52,327 nucleotides of DNA from Candidatus Cryptobacteroides avicola (GCA_017695115.1 JADILV010000085.1:1-52327), one strand, 5' to 3'; shown: positions 8,341 through 18,486, counted from the first letter of the stretch. Numbers and translations: made by a program. Notes: a model not told the origin generated them from the sequence alone.

Positions 8341-10504
8341 TCACACCGCGCCGTATGCGCAGCTGCGAGAGGACCTTGTCCAGCTCCAGATTGCTCGGTA
8401 TCGACAGTTTGACGGATATGTCGTATGTGCTGTTCTTCCCGTTTTCGTTGACATTGAATGAACGGATGGACGCCTTGAATGTATTTATCACATCGATTAC
8501 CTCGTTTATTACTGAAGGTTCCAGCGCCGCTATTATGCGGAGCGTGGTCTGGAAACTGGATGTGGCGGGTGTGTCGCTCCATTTTACCTTCTGGATACGG
8601 TAAGGGTACATTTCCATAAGCCTGGCGGCGTTCGGACAGGATATCCTGTGTATCTTGATGCCGTCCTTTATGGAAACGAAGCCGAATACGTCATCTCCGT
8701 ATACGGGATTGCAGCATTTGGCCATCTTGTAGTCCAGATGCTTGACGTTCTTTGCGCTCAGGACAAGTATGTCATCGGAAGATACGGCCTTTCCGTCCCA
8801 TGTCTTTTTCTCGGCCCCCGGTCCGCTCTGGGAAGCGGCATCGGCTTCCGGGGCTCCGGAAGTCTGCTCTGCGGGTTTCACTCCGGTGACGGACTGGATT
8901 ATGTCTTTCAGGTTTCCGATGTCTACGGTCCCGTCACCTATGGCTGCATAGAAGGCGTTCACGTTTTTGTACTGCAGCTTTTTCATCAGTGCGGCCAGAG
9001 TCTCGTCATCCACCTCCATTTTCCAGTTTTTCAGTCTCCGGCCCAGCAGTTCCTTGCCTTCAGCGGCTTTCTGGAACTCCGCTTCACTGAGTTTCTGCTT
9101 TATTTTTGTACGTGCCTTGGATGTGACCACGAAGTTGAGCCAGTCCTGCGACGGTTTCTGGTTCTTGCTGCTCATGATCTCCACGACATCTCCTGTGGCG
9201 AGCTTTTCCTTGATAGGCACGGCTTTTCCGTTGACTTTTCCTCCGGAACACTTTATCCCGAGGTTGGAATGTATGTCGAATGCGAAATCGAGCACGGTCG
9301 CTCCTGCCGGAAGTTTGCGCAGTTCGCCTGTAGGAGTAAACACGAAAATCTCTTTGGACGGAGGTTCCGGAAGGTCGTCTTCATAGTAATTCTCTCCGCT
9401 GTGCGGATGCTCCAGAGCGTAGCGGACGGACGTAAGCCAGTTGTCGAGGGTGGCTTCGTGCTTGATCCCCTTGTAGGACCAGTGGGATGCCAGACCGCTT
9501 TCCGCGATGTCATCCATACGCTTTGTACGTATCTGGACTTCAAGGTACACGTTGTCGCTGTTCTTTACGGTTATGTGCAGGGACTCGTAACCGTTCGGTT
9601 TAGGATTTGATATCCAGTCCCGCAGCCTTTTGGTGTCGGACTCGTATTCCTCCGTCACGTATGAAAATACTTTCCAGCACAGGGCGTGTTCCGTCTCCCT
9701 GTCCGTTTCGCAGTCGATGATGAACCTGATGGCGAAGACATCGAAAACCCCTTCGAAAGGGACTTTCTGCTTGACCATCTTCCTCCAGATGGAATAGGCT
9801 GTCTTGGTCCTGATTTTCAGTTTGTATTGTATCCCGGCGTCAGACAGTTTGTGCTTCAGAGGCTCGATGAACTGTGTCATCAGGGCCTGCCTGTCTTTTT
9901 CGGTGGCTTTCAGTTTGTTGGTGATGGCCCTGTACTGTTCGGGCTCGGCGTAGCGGAAATAGGTGTCTTCCATTTCGCTTTTCATGTTGTACAGCCCGAG
10001 CTGGTGCGCTAACGGTATATACAGCATCAGCGTCTCCAGAATCTTCCTTTCCCTGGACAGTTTCGGGAACATGTCAAGAGAGCGCATGACTTCAAGCCTG
10101 TCAGCGAGTTTGAGGACAGTCACGCGGGGGTCTTTGGAATATGACACTATGAGTTTTTTGTAGTTTTCCGCTTCGAGACGGGTGTCCTTTGGCTTGATGG
10201 TCGAAATCTTGTTCAGACCGTCCACTATTGTCAGGATGTCCTTTCCGAATTTTCCCCCGGATGTGATGTCGGTCTCCGGATGGAACCTCGTGGCTTCATG
10301 CAGGAATACCGCCGCGATACACTCGGCCGGCAGACCGATTTCATCGGCCGCGATTTTCGCCACACCTGCAGGGTGCTCTATGAACGGTTTCCCGTTGCCT
10401 CTGGTCTGTCCTTCGAGGGCTGTCTCCGCTATGGAATATGCAGCCCTTACGAGTTCTTTGCCCCTTTCGTCGAAAGAAGGGAACATTTCATCTACTCTGT
10501 CCAT
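8321..10504 (-). CDS. RelA/SpoT homologue, predicted (p)ppGpp synthetase with dead hydrolase domain
   Basis: A cytoplasmic protein of 727 residues with the long-RSH order: HD domain, synthetase, TGS (EIFVFTPTGELRKLPAGATV), Cys-rich zinc-finger-like segment (KMAKCCNP) and ACT. The synthetase looks intact (AYSIWRKM, NPKPNGYESLH, LEVQIRT). In the hydrolase part the metal and catalytic motif HDxxED reads H69-E70-A-T-R73-F74, and LADRLHNM reads LADRLEVM (Asn to Val139); only His44, His69 and Asp135 remain. Hydrolysis is therefore probably lost. The start at 10504 aligns with the family N-terminus; an in-frame ATG at 10648 would add 48 residues that do not resemble the family. Many Bacteroidota carry a second, bifunctional RSH elsewhere. 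Confidence 0.93.
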   Translation of the reverse strand: MDRVDEMFPSFDERGKELVRAAYSIAETALEGQTRGNGKPFIEHPAGVAKIAADEIGLPAECIAAVFLHEATRFHPETDITSGGKFGKDILTIVDGLNKISTIKPKDTRLEAENYKKLIVSYSKDPRVTVLKLADRLEVMRSLDMFPKLSRERKILETLMLYIPLAHQLGLYNMKSEMEDTYFRYAEPEQYRAITNKLKATEKDRQALMTQFIEPLKHKLSDAGIQYKLKIRTKTAYSIWRKMVKQKVPFEGVFDVFAIRFIIDCETDRETEHALCWKVFSYVTEEYESDTKRLRDWISNPKPNGYESLHITVKNSDNVYLEVQIRTKRMDDIAESGLASHWSYKGIKHEATLDNWLTSVRYALEHPHSGENYYEDDLPEPPSKEIFVFTPTGELRKLPAGATVLDFAFDIHSNLGIKCSGGKVNGKAVPIKEKLATGDVVEIMSSKNQKPSQDWLNFVVTSKARTKIKQKLSEAEFQKAAEGKELLGRRLKNWKMEVDDETLAALMKKLQYKNVNAFYAAIGDGTVDIGNLKDIIQSVTGVKPAEQTSGAPEADAASQSGPGAEKKTWDGKAVSSDDILVLSAKNVKHLDYKMAKCCNPVYGDDVFGFVSIKDGIKIHRISCPNAARLMEMYPYRIQKVKWSDTPATSSFQTTLRIIAALEPSVINEVIDVINTFKASIRSFNVNENGKNSTYDISVKLSIPSNLELDKVLSQLRIRRGVIKVTRT

Positions 10505-10558
10505 AGTGATATGTCCGTTATATGTCTCCGTAAATATAGGCAAAAGCAGGGAGCAGAG

Positions 10559-10566
10559 CAAATATA
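10559..10566 (-). promoter_or_regulatory. Candidate -7 box for the RelA/SpoT homologue
   Basis: TATATTTG on the minus strand matches TAnnTTTG exactly and lies 55 bases before the chosen start codon. No good TTTG is found 19-21 bases upstream, so the call is tentative. Confidence 0.45.
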
Positions 10567-10726
10567 GAGGACGACCCAAAAGGGTAATTCCTGCGTTGCG
10601 CTTGATTCGAAAATCCTCATGTACGACAGTACACTGCGGTTTTCTCATCTTCGCAAGCCTTGAAATTCCTCCTTTTGAGTTCGCTCTCTAGGACTGGTTT
10701 ATGACGGTGCGGGGCGGACTCTGGTG

Positions 10727-12583
10727 TCAGCTGCCGTAGAAGAAAGGGTTGGGGTTGTCTACTACGGGAAGAGTCGATCCGTTGGTGACTTCCATACAGT
10801 TGTGGACGCTTATTGTGGCATCCGGTTTCCATCTTGAGAAATCGTTCCCCTCTATGGTGACATTACCGCAGTACTGCACGTCAATGACGGACAGGCCCGG
10901 GAAGATCGGCTCATGCGACTTGCTGTCTATGAACATGTTCCCGGTAATTTCGAGATTTTTCACGCTGAGTCCGTATATGATCTGGCTGTCGAATGTCTTG
11001 ACGGTATTCCCGGAAAAGACTATGTTACCGTGGTAGAAGAAATCGTTTCCTCTGGCCTCTTTCGGTATTACCGGATCAATCTGGAGGATTGCCTGGGGCT
11101 GGCCACCTCCGAGACCTCCGTCCGTGAATCTGTTTGCGCGGATGATGATGTTCCGGGTGTTGCCGGACTCATACCAGTAGTTGGCGTCTCCGCATATCCT
11201 GATACCTGCCATCATGGAACTGAAATCGCAGTTTTCGACAAGCACATCGCCGGAGGTGGAGAGGAGAAGGCTCCTGGCCCTGTTGTAACGCACGCTGCAG
11301 TTCCTGATTATCACCGAACATCCTCTTGATATGTTCTCGACAGCCAATTCGGAAATATCCTCCACCGTGCTCAGGTCGAAGCCTGTCTCGAGTTCGTAGC
11401 AGTTCTTTTCAGTGCGGCTGATCCTGAGCAAGGGAGCTTCGGCGACAGGTCGGAGAGTCTTTCTGTTCACGAACCTCAGGATGTCCCCTTCGTCAGCGAA
11501 ATGGTTGCCTTCCTGCTGGAAATGTCCGAACGATGTACGGAATACCTTAGGCGAAACTATTGTGTCGACCTTCATGTAGACTCCATGGACGTTGGTGGCA
11601 TCATCCAGCATGCTCTCGAACGTGCAGTCTTCCAGAATCACGGTCCCGCGGCAGTCCACGAAGTGGGTCGCGTCAGCCGAGATTGTAATCATTCTAGGCG
11701 ACCCCGGCCTTGCGGCGGTGGACATTCCGGACACTCTGATATTCTCTGAAAATTCTGCGATAAGAGCCATTGAGCCGGCCTTGAACACATGTACATCGCT
11801 GATTTCCACATTTCTGCTCTGGAGAATGGCGAATCCGGGGTGTGATCTGTTTATTTCGATAGGTCCCTTGTCATCCCAGATGCTTCCTGTCGGAGGTACA
11901 TCTCTGGAGACAAGCCCGGAGAATCTGACGATCCCGGGCTCTATCTCTTCCGCTTTCATCTCTCCTGCCCAGTATCCGTGTTCGTATATGGACGTATTGT
12001 AGTACGGTCTTCGGGTCTTCGGGTCGAAGACGATATTTTCAGCCAGAGGGTATTCCCAGTCATATCCTCCGAAAAACAGCCTTCCGTTCTCTATCCTGTA
12101 TCTGTTGTCCGGGAAGACCCTGACAACGAAGGATTTTTCCCGGGGATCGCTGGCTATGACTTCCCCTTCGAATGTCCACGGGTAGTCGTAGTCAATGGAA
12201 AAGCCTTCGAGCCTGACATCTTCTGAATTTTTCACGGCGAACGGTACGATCGCCCCGTGGAACAGGAACTCGGCACTGTCACAGCTTACGGAGACATTTT
12301 TCATGTCCTTTATCAGAAACGCCACTTTCCTGTCCCCGCTGTCGTTGTTGGACATGCTCAGGTATTCGGTCTTTGCCTTTTCCGGAAAGAACTCGTATCT
12401 GCCAGGGGCGAAATGTATGCTGATGTTCCCTTCAGGATGCTCCTCAAGTATCTTGCGGACAACAGGCGTATAGTCGTCCACTGTACCGTCGGCCTTTATC
12501 AGGACCGTCTCCTGTCTGCATGAGAAAAGGAGGATGGCGCCTGCAAACAAAAGACATGTATGGAGTATGTCGGACCTTTTCAT
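10727..12583 (-). CDS. GH110 alpha-1,3-galactosidase (lipoprotein)
   Basis: A protein of 618 residues. The N-terminus ends in a lipobox (LLFSC), then a right-handed parallel beta-helix follows with many short V/I-x-G/N repeats. The block MLDDATNVHG at residues 325-334, with the acidic pair Asp327/Asp328, is the signature I associate with GH110. These enzymes are inverting exo-galactosidases that remove alpha-1,3-linked galactose, as in blood-group B or linear alpha-Gal epitopes. Which subfamily it belongs to cannot be settled here. The start at 12583 overlaps the upstream stop codon as ATGA. It is the last gene of the PUL 1 operon. Confidence 0.85.
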   Translation of the reverse strand: MKRSDILHTCLLFAGAILLFSCRQETVLIKADGTVDDYTPVVRKILEEHPEGNISIHFAPGRYEFFPEKAKTEYLSMSNNDSGDRKVAFLIKDMKNVSVSCDSAEFLFHGAIVPFAVKNSEDVRLEGFSIDYDYPWTFEGEVIASDPREKSFVVRVFPDNRYRIENGRLFFGGYDWEYPLAENIVFDPKTRRPYYNTSIYEHGYWAGEMKAEEIEPGIVRFSGLVSRDVPPTGSIWDDKGPIEINRSHPGFAILQSRNVEISDVHVFKAGSMALIAEFSENIRVSGMSTAARPGSPRMITISADATHFVDCRGTVILEDCTFESMLDDATNVHGVYMKVDTIVSPKVFRTSFGHFQQEGNHFADEGDILRFVNRKTLRPVAEAPLLRISRTEKNCYELETGFDLSTVEDISELAVENISRGCSVIIRNCSVRYNRARSLLLSTSGDVLVENCDFSSMMAGIRICGDANYWYESGNTRNIIIRANRFTDGGLGGGQPQAILQIDPVIPKEARGNDFFYHGNIVFSGNTVKTFDSQIIYGLSVKNLEITGNMFIDSKSHEPIFPGLSVIDVQYCGNVTIEGNDFSRWKPDATISVHNCMEVTNGSTLPVVDNPNPFFYGS

Positions 12584-13722
12584 TTCTTGAATCTGATTTT
12601 GGCGTATGCGATATCCCTTATTCCTGTGGATGCGTTCTGGTTGTGGGACCAGTACATCTGCACTGTCTCTCCTCCTGTCAGATCTCCGTTCCCGCTTATC
12701 AGGTTGGGATAGCATGCAGGAGTTTCCGGACTCCCGGTAATCAGTTCCGGAGAGCTCCAGACGATACCGTCATCACTGAATGACATATAGATCTGCTTTC
12801 CCCATGAGGCATAGACCATTACATATTTTTCCAGGAATGTGTTCCACATTACGGAAGGGTTTGCTCCCGGAACTTTTTCCAGGTTCTCTACGGAGATGTT
12901 TTCCCCGCCGAGTCCTGTGGAACTGTCATAGGCGGGAATCGTGAAATCCTTCCCGTCCCATTTCTTCCATGTGCCTGATGCTCCTGTCCTGTCGGAGGAG
13001 GCGGCCATGCAGAGGGCGTTGGCCCCTGATTTCACCTTGCCCTGGTAGTAGCAGATATACCTTGATGTGTTTTCGTCCCAGATTACGCATCCGTCTCCGA
13101 GTCCTGTCCAGTCCGGCTCGGCTGGTTTGGCGTTCCGGTCCGTAATGACAGGTTCCGGGTCTCTCCACGTAGCTCCGTAGTCATCGGAATATGCCGCGCC
13201 TATGGATTTGTGTGCCGTGCCGTTACTGTCCCAATGGCTTTCCGCATGGAAGAACCCGACATACCTTCCGTTGTCATCGAGAGGGAAGATGCCTATGAAC
13301 CATGAGCCTCCGTCATTGAAACCGTCGATTCGGCTGAAGTCCTTTCCCCATACCTTGTTTTCTTCTGTCAGCGAAGATATGTGGTCCTCAGGGTATGGGG
13401 TGGCAGCCGTGGTCAGCACATCGGTGGATTCGCACCAGAACAGCTGCCAGACATCTCCTTTTCTGACCGGAATCAGCTTTCCGTCAGGCCAGTATCCTTT
13501 CATGAAAGTAGAGGAATTCTGTCCGATGGTCTTTATTCCGGTCATGGATACATTGTCGTTGATGTCTGTCCAGACCTCGTTGTCTTCCTGTGGCTTTTCG
13601 GGTGCCCCGTTGTCTACAAGACCGGATCGGGGCACCGGGACCCATTCCCTTTTGCAGGAATGTGAAATGCCCAGGGAAAAGATTATCAGGATAATCTGTA
13701 AGTATTTGACTGTTATTGCCAT
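12580..13722 (-). CDS. Asp-box beta-propeller lipoprotein, possible glycosidase
   Basis: A protein of 380 residues with a lipoprotein signal (LGISHSC). Its sequence is that of a multi-bladed beta-propeller: repeated W/Y-rich strands and sialidase-like Asp boxes, SDDYGATW and the weaker SDDGIVW. This architecture occurs in sialidases and in GH32/43-like enzymes. I see no FRIP motif and cannot name catalytic residues, so sugar binding is also possible. It overlaps the SusD gene by 10 bases and the GH110 gene by 4, so all three are tightly coupled. It may be a distant relative of the propeller protein at 19903-21405. Confidence 0.75.
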   Translation of the reverse strand: MAITVKYLQIILIIFSLGISHSCKREWVPVPRSGLVDNGAPEKPQEDNEVWTDINDNVSMTGIKTIGQNSSTFMKGYWPDGKLIPVRKGDVWQLFWCESTDVLTTAATPYPEDHISSLTEENKVWGKDFSRIDGFNDGGSWFIGIFPLDDNGRYVGFFHAESHWDSNGTAHKSIGAAYSDDYGATWRDPEPVITDRNAKPAEPDWTGLGDGCVIWDENTSRYICYYQGKVKSGANALCMAASSDRTGASGTWKKWDGKDFTIPAYDSSTGLGGENISVENLEKVPGANPSVMWNTFLEKYVMVYASWGKQIYMSFSDDGIVWSSPELITGSPETPACYPNLISGNGDLTGGETVQMYWSHNQNASTGIRDIAYAKIRFKK

Positions 13723-15290
13723 AGTTGATTCTGTTCAATTGCTCCGTTTGAGGAGTCGATTACTGACTGTGGGATAGGGAAGATCTTGTGCTTTTCCTGA
13801 CAGTTCGGGATAAGGGCCTGGTAGGCGGCGGAAAGAAGCCAGTCAGGATCCTGTCCTACGGAAGCGTATGCCTCCTGCAGTTTTTCGAAACGTACCAGAT
13901 CGGCCCATCTGTGGCCTTCAAAGCACAGTTCGCGGCTTCTTTCTGCAAGGATGAAGTCTTCGAACGGCTCATCGCCGGGACGGTAGTCCACATTGCTGTC
14001 GGCTGTGAATATGTCCTTCCCGTAACCCCTTCGCCGTACCTGGTTTACGTATTCGATGGCTTCATCCGAAGGCGTGCCTGTGTCGCGCCATTCTGCTTCC
14101 GCGAGCATCAGGAGAACATCGGCATAGCGGATGATCGGAAAATTGATGTTGTTGCACCAGTTCGCCCAGCTGTTCCCCCTGTCCGCCTTGTCAAGAGGAT
14201 GACGGAACTTGTACACCCAATATTCTCCTTCGTAGTCTCCGTCATAGACGATTTCCATTTTCCCGGTGGTGTTGTTGAGGACGGCGTGTCCTCCTTTGTT
14301 GACGGCCCCTCTTCTGAGGTCGCCTTCTTCGAACTTCTTGTACATTTCAGGAAAGGCCCTCACCTGTGTCCAGTATATCTGTTCTTCGTGAGGAATACCG
14401 TCGGTAGTGCCCACCTGCCCGCCGTAGAGGGAGTTGCTGTGGGTATTGTCGAACTCGACATCGAAGATGTATTCGCTGTTGTGTTCATGCTTTCCGTCAA
14501 ACTGCGAGAAATAATCTTCTACAAGACTGAATTTCCCGCTTGAAATCACCTCCCTGCATGCCTCGGCCGCGAGCGCGGCAGCGGACTTGTCCATCAGCGG
14601 TTCGCCTGCCATCTGGAGATAGGCCCTTGCCTTGAGGGCAGTGGCTGCGTATTTGTGTGCATGTCCGGTAGTGTTGGTCTCGGGCAGCAGCCTTTCGGCT
14701 TCTTCATAATCCCGGATGATCTGTCCGTACACTTCGTCAAGGGATGCTTTTTTCGTATCGAGCTTGCTGATGTCGGTGGTTTCGGACAGGACGAGCGGCA
14801 CTTCTCCGTAGTAGCGGGCAAGCTGGAAATAGAACCAGGCACGCAGGAAATGGGCCTCTCCGGCTATCCTGTTCCTGTCCTGTTCGGAAATGTTGTTGCC
14901 GTCGTATGCCGCCAGCCTGTCAAGGACCACGTTCGCCCTCTGTATGCCAAGGTACTGCATGAACCATACTTTCTCGACAAAGAGATGTTCAGGCGTGTAG
15001 TTGTAGTACCCGATCATGTCTTCCCCGTTGTTTGCCGACGGTATGTAGCATTCGTCTGTACCGATGCGTCCCCAGTACATGAACCCAGTAAAATAGTTCC
15101 CGTAGCGGTGTTGCGCGTCCCATTCTACGGACGTGAAGGTATAGTAGACTCCCGTAAGGGCCATGTCGAAGTCGGCCGTGTTCTTGAAGAAGTTCTGTGT
15201 CACTATGTTGCTTTCCACAGTGGTTTCCAGGAAATCGCAAGAGGTGCATGTCCACATGAACGGGACCAGTATCAAGAGTATCTTTTTCAT
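13713..15290 (-). CDS. susD-like: SusD-family outer-membrane glycan-binding lipoprotein (PUL 1)
   Basis: A protein of 525 residues with a lipoprotein signal (LVPFMWTCTSC), TPR-like helices with AEAHFLRAWFYFQLARYYGEVPLV (the classical SusD motif) and a C-terminal region with RSRELCFEGHRWADLVRF. It sits on the cell surface as the lid of the SusC channel and helps to bind and pass oligosaccharides. It is 19 bases downstream of its SusC partner. Confidence 0.95.
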   Translation of the reverse strand: MKKILLILVPFMWTCTSCDFLETTVESNIVTQNFFKNTADFDMALTGVYYTFTSVEWDAQHRYGNYFTGFMYWGRIGTDECYIPSANNGEDMIGYYNYTPEHLFVEKVWFMQYLGIQRANVVLDRLAAYDGNNISEQDRNRIAGEAHFLRAWFYFQLARYYGEVPLVLSETTDISKLDTKKASLDEVYGQIIRDYEEAERLLPETNTTGHAHKYAATALKARAYLQMAGEPLMDKSAAALAAEACREVISSGKFSLVEDYFSQFDGKHEHNSEYIFDVEFDNTHSNSLYGGQVGTTDGIPHEEQIYWTQVRAFPEMYKKFEEGDLRRGAVNKGGHAVLNNTTGKMEIVYDGDYEGEYWVYKFRHPLDKADRGNSWANWCNNINFPIIRYADVLLMLAEAEWRDTGTPSDEAIEYVNQVRRRGYGKDIFTADSNVDYRPGDEPFEDFILAERSRELCFEGHRWADLVRFEKLQEAYASVGQDPDWLLSAAYQALIPNCQEKHKIFPIPQSVIDSSNGAIEQNQLWQ

Positions 15291-15309
15291 CTTTTCTGCC
15301 TCCTTCTAT

Positions 15310-18300
15310 CTATTTGAATGAAAGGTTTACGCCGAATGTGAATGTCCTTGCCTTAGGGAAGTTGCCGTAGTCGAATCCCTGGGACAATATGGCCGCCGCC
15401 GAATTCTGGCTGATGCCGACTTCAGGGTCATAGCCGGAGTATCTGGTGAATACGCATATATTGTCGGCGGAGATGTAGAACCTGCAGGATTCTACGTGCT
15501 TCGTACGGCGCAGGAGCCTTGCCGGAAGAGTGTAGGTCAGTCTCGCCGTTGCAAAGCGCAGATAGGATGCGTCTTCGACAAATGCCGATGATACCAGTCC
15601 GTCCGGAATCTGTGAGTAATATCTTGAGGACTGGTTTTCCGTTGTCCATCTCCTGTTCCAGGAAACCGACTGGTTGGCACCTGCCCCGGTGTAGGATGCG
15701 ATCATGTCGTAGTTGGCATTGTACAGGTCATTTCCGATAGAGTACTGGAATCCGAGATACAGGTTGAACGCTTTGTAGTTGAATGTCGTCGAGAACGCTC
15801 CGTATATGTCCGGCAGGAAGTTGCCTATTGTCTCCCTGTCTTCATCGTCTATTTTCCCGTTGGTGTTCTTGTCATAGAGTTTCAGCGATCCCGGCTTCTC
15901 TCCGCCCTGTCCGGCAATGCCTTCTTTCAGGGTATAGACGGGATCCGTGGGATCGGAAGGATTCTCCGATACGTTGAATTCTTCAAGCTGGTACAGTCCG
16001 ACGGCACGGTAGCCGAACAGTTCCCCGACACTGCCTCCTTCTCTCAATATGACTGCGTTCTGGCCGTTCAGACAGGTGATTCCGAGATATATCGGGGCGC
16101 CGTTCTGTCCGAGCTTCAGGATTTTGGATACATTCCTTGTCATGTTGGCGTTCAGCGTCCACTGGAAATCCCTGTTGTCGATCAGGACAGCCGACATCGA
16201 CAGTTCCGCGCCCATGTTGCGGATACTTCCGATGTTCTGCCATGCTTTGGTATATCCGGAAATGTTCAGTACCGGAGCTTCCAGCAGGAGGTCCCTCGTG
16301 GTCTTGTGGTACAGGTCCAGATCGAAGTGCAGCCGCTCGTTCCAGAGCCCGAGTTCAAGACCTATATTGTATTCGAGTGTCTTTTCCCATGTGAGATCCT
16401 CATTTGCAAGAGTTATCGGGGACTGTCCGATGCTGAGGTCGGTGCCGAAGGCCGTGTTCGTGTTGTACAGCTGGGCGAAGGACCCTGATGTCGGTACGCT
16501 GGAATTACCGACCTCTCCGACTGAAAGCCTCAGCCTGAGGGTGCTGACTGCATCGGTGTATTTGAGGAATTCTTCCTGCTTGACGTTCCATGCGAATGCC
16601 CCGGAATAGAATGACCCCCATTTGTTTTTCACGAATGCCGATGTGCCGTCACGCCTGAATGTGAATGTGCCGATGTATCTGTCATCATAGGAGTAATGTC
16701 CCCGGAAGATCATGGACACCATGGCTGTAGAACTGGTGTTGGAGTATGAATTGAAGTCCGTTGCCATCTGGAGGTTGTTGAACCCGAGCATTTCGTTCTC
16801 GAATGAGGAAGCATCGGTCGCCGTATAGTAGTATCTTGAGCCTTGTTCCGTTACTCCTGCCATCAGGTTCAGCTTGTGTCTGCCGAATGTCGGGGTCCAG
16901 GTGAGGGTATTTTCGTTGAGCCATCCGAATGTGGAGATGTTCGCCATGCACGCCTGTGCGTTGTACAGGTAACCGCGAGGGGTGGAGGTAGGGTAGAACT
17001 GCTTGTCTTCGAGGGAGTAGTTGTCCAGGCCTCCCGTTACACGCAGTCTCAGGTCATCAAGGATGTCGTATTCCACGTATGCATTGGCTATGGTCCTGTT
17101 CAGGATCTTGAGCATGGTGATATCTTTGGCCATTGTTACGGGGTTTTCCTTGTTTGACGTGTTCCATGAGTCGATCTGGTACTGCTGTACTCCTGCTCTC
17201 CTGAAATATGCCTGGGTGTCCGGATCCCTCAGGTCGAACGGCTGGGAGGTCAGTGCGCTCATTACCGTGCCGATGGCCGTACCTTCTCCTCCTGAAGTAG
17301 GAACGCCGTCATCTACGATCCGGCTGTAGTTGATGTCTGCTCCGAGCCTGAGCCTGTCCGTGAACTTGTGGTCTATATTGGCCTTGGCCGTGAATTTCTT
17401 CCAGTCGGTGTCGATGATTATGGACTGGTTCTGCATGTATGATGCGCTGATCAGGAAGTTTGTCTTTTCGTTCGAGTTCTGGATGGAAAGGTTGTGGTTC
17501 TGGATGAATCCGGTCCTGTAGAGTCTGTCCTGCCAGTCGATGCTCTCGATCTTGTCGAAATCGAAATTCCTCAGGTTGCCGTCCGAATCAGAAAAAAGCT
17601 CATAGCTCGGGTTCAGCTCGTTCATCATCTGTGCATAGCCCTTGAAATCGAGCATTTCTATCTTGCGTGGGAGAGACTGGACGCTGACATAGCCGTTGTA
17701 CTGTATGCGCCCGGTAGACCCGCGGCCTTTCTTGGTGGTGATCATTATGACACCGTTGGCACCGCGGTTTCCGTAGATTGCAGTCGATGAGGCATCTTTG
17801 AGCACTTCGATGGATGCGATGTCTTCAGGGTTTATCATGGCCAGCCCGCTCATCTGCGAGTCCATGTTGCCCATTCCCATCCCGGAAGCTGTATTCACGC
17901 CGTTCAGCGGGAAGCCGTCCACTACGATAAGCGGTCCTGTCGAACCGGATAGCGAGCTGGCGCCGCGGATGAGCATTTTGGTGGCAGCTCCAGGCTGTCC
18001 GCTGGTGGATGACACCATCAGTCCGGCCACGCCTCCTTTGAGAGCGTCATCAACTGAGAATATCACTTGATTGTCAAGTTTTTCCGGGTTTATGGACGCT
18101 ACCGAGCCCGTCAGGTCCTGCCTCCTGGCCGTACCGTATCCTATGACCACGGCATTGTCCAGCATCTCTGCGTCTGACTGGAGCGTGAAGTTGATTGTGG
18201 TCCTGTCGCCGACCGTCATTTCAGAATCCTGATAGCCTATGAACGAGGCTACGATTATTGATTCGGATGATTTGACATCCAATGTATAATATCCGTCATC

Positions 18301-18462
18301 ATCAGTAGACGTGCCGTACTGCGAGCCTTTCTGGAAGACTGCTGCCCACGGGATAGGATCGCCCTGGCTGTCGGTGACCCGTCCGCTGATGGTAATCTGC
18401 TGCGCAAAAGCAGCAAGCCCCACCTGCACCAGGCAGAGCAGGGCTATGCATTTTTTAAACAT
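15310..18462 (-). CDS. susC-like: SusC-family TonB-dependent outer-membrane transporter (PUL 1)
   Basis: A protein of 1050 residues: signal peptide to AFAQQ, carboxypeptidase-regulatory-like domain (ITISGRVTDSQGDPIPWAAV), plug with ASSTAIYGNRGANGVIMITTKKG, and a 22-strand barrel ending in FGVNLSFK, an aromatic outer-membrane terminus. It imports oligosaccharides using TonB energy. It has no STN domain, which agrees with control by the HTCS instead of an anti-sigma factor. Confidence 0.96.
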   Translation of the reverse strand: MFKKCIALLCLVQVGLAAFAQQITISGRVTDSQGDPIPWAAVFQKGSQYGTSTDDDGYYTLDVKSSESIIVASFIGYQDSEMTVGDRTTINFTLQSDAEMLDNAVVIGYGTARRQDLTGSVASINPEKLDNQVIFSVDDALKGGVAGLMVSSTSGQPGAATKMLIRGASSLSGSTGPLIVVDGFPLNGVNTASGMGMGNMDSQMSGLAMINPEDIASIEVLKDASSTAIYGNRGANGVIMITTKKGRGSTGRIQYNGYVSVQSLPRKIEMLDFKGYAQMMNELNPSYELFSDSDGNLRNFDFDKIESIDWQDRLYRTGFIQNHNLSIQNSNEKTNFLISASYMQNQSIIIDTDWKKFTAKANIDHKFTDRLRLGADINYSRIVDDGVPTSGGEGTAIGTVMSALTSQPFDLRDPDTQAYFRRAGVQQYQIDSWNTSNKENPVTMAKDITMLKILNRTIANAYVEYDILDDLRLRVTGGLDNYSLEDKQFYPTSTPRGYLYNAQACMANISTFGWLNENTLTWTPTFGRHKLNLMAGVTEQGSRYYYTATDASSFENEMLGFNNLQMATDFNSYSNTSSTAMVSMIFRGHYSYDDRYIGTFTFRRDGTSAFVKNKWGSFYSGAFAWNVKQEEFLKYTDAVSTLRLRLSVGEVGNSSVPTSGSFAQLYNTNTAFGTDLSIGQSPITLANEDLTWEKTLEYNIGLELGLWNERLHFDLDLYHKTTRDLLLEAPVLNISGYTKAWQNIGSIRNMGAELSMSAVLIDNRDFQWTLNANMTRNVSKILKLGQNGAPIYLGITCLNGQNAVILREGGSVGELFGYRAVGLYQLEEFNVSENPSDPTDPVYTLKEGIAGQGGEKPGSLKLYDKNTNGKIDDEDRETIGNFLPDIYGAFSTTFNYKAFNLYLGFQYSIGNDLYNANYDMIASYTGAGANQSVSWNRRWTTENQSSRYYSQIPDGLVSSAFVEDASYLRFATARLTYTLPARLLRRTKHVESCRFYISADNICVFTRYSGYDPEVGISQNSAAAILSQGFDYGNFPKARTFTFGVNLSFK

Positions 18463-18486
18463 ATCAAGTGTGTAAGTGAATGAAGG

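Noticed and set aside
8648..9610. Plus-strand frame of 320 codons
   Set aside because: Shadow antisense to the RelA/SpoT homologue, with no recognisable family.
10505..10648. N-terminal extension of 48 residues on the RelA/SpoT homologue
   Set aside because: It lies before the family N-terminus and contains a -7 promoter box; kept only as a leader finding.
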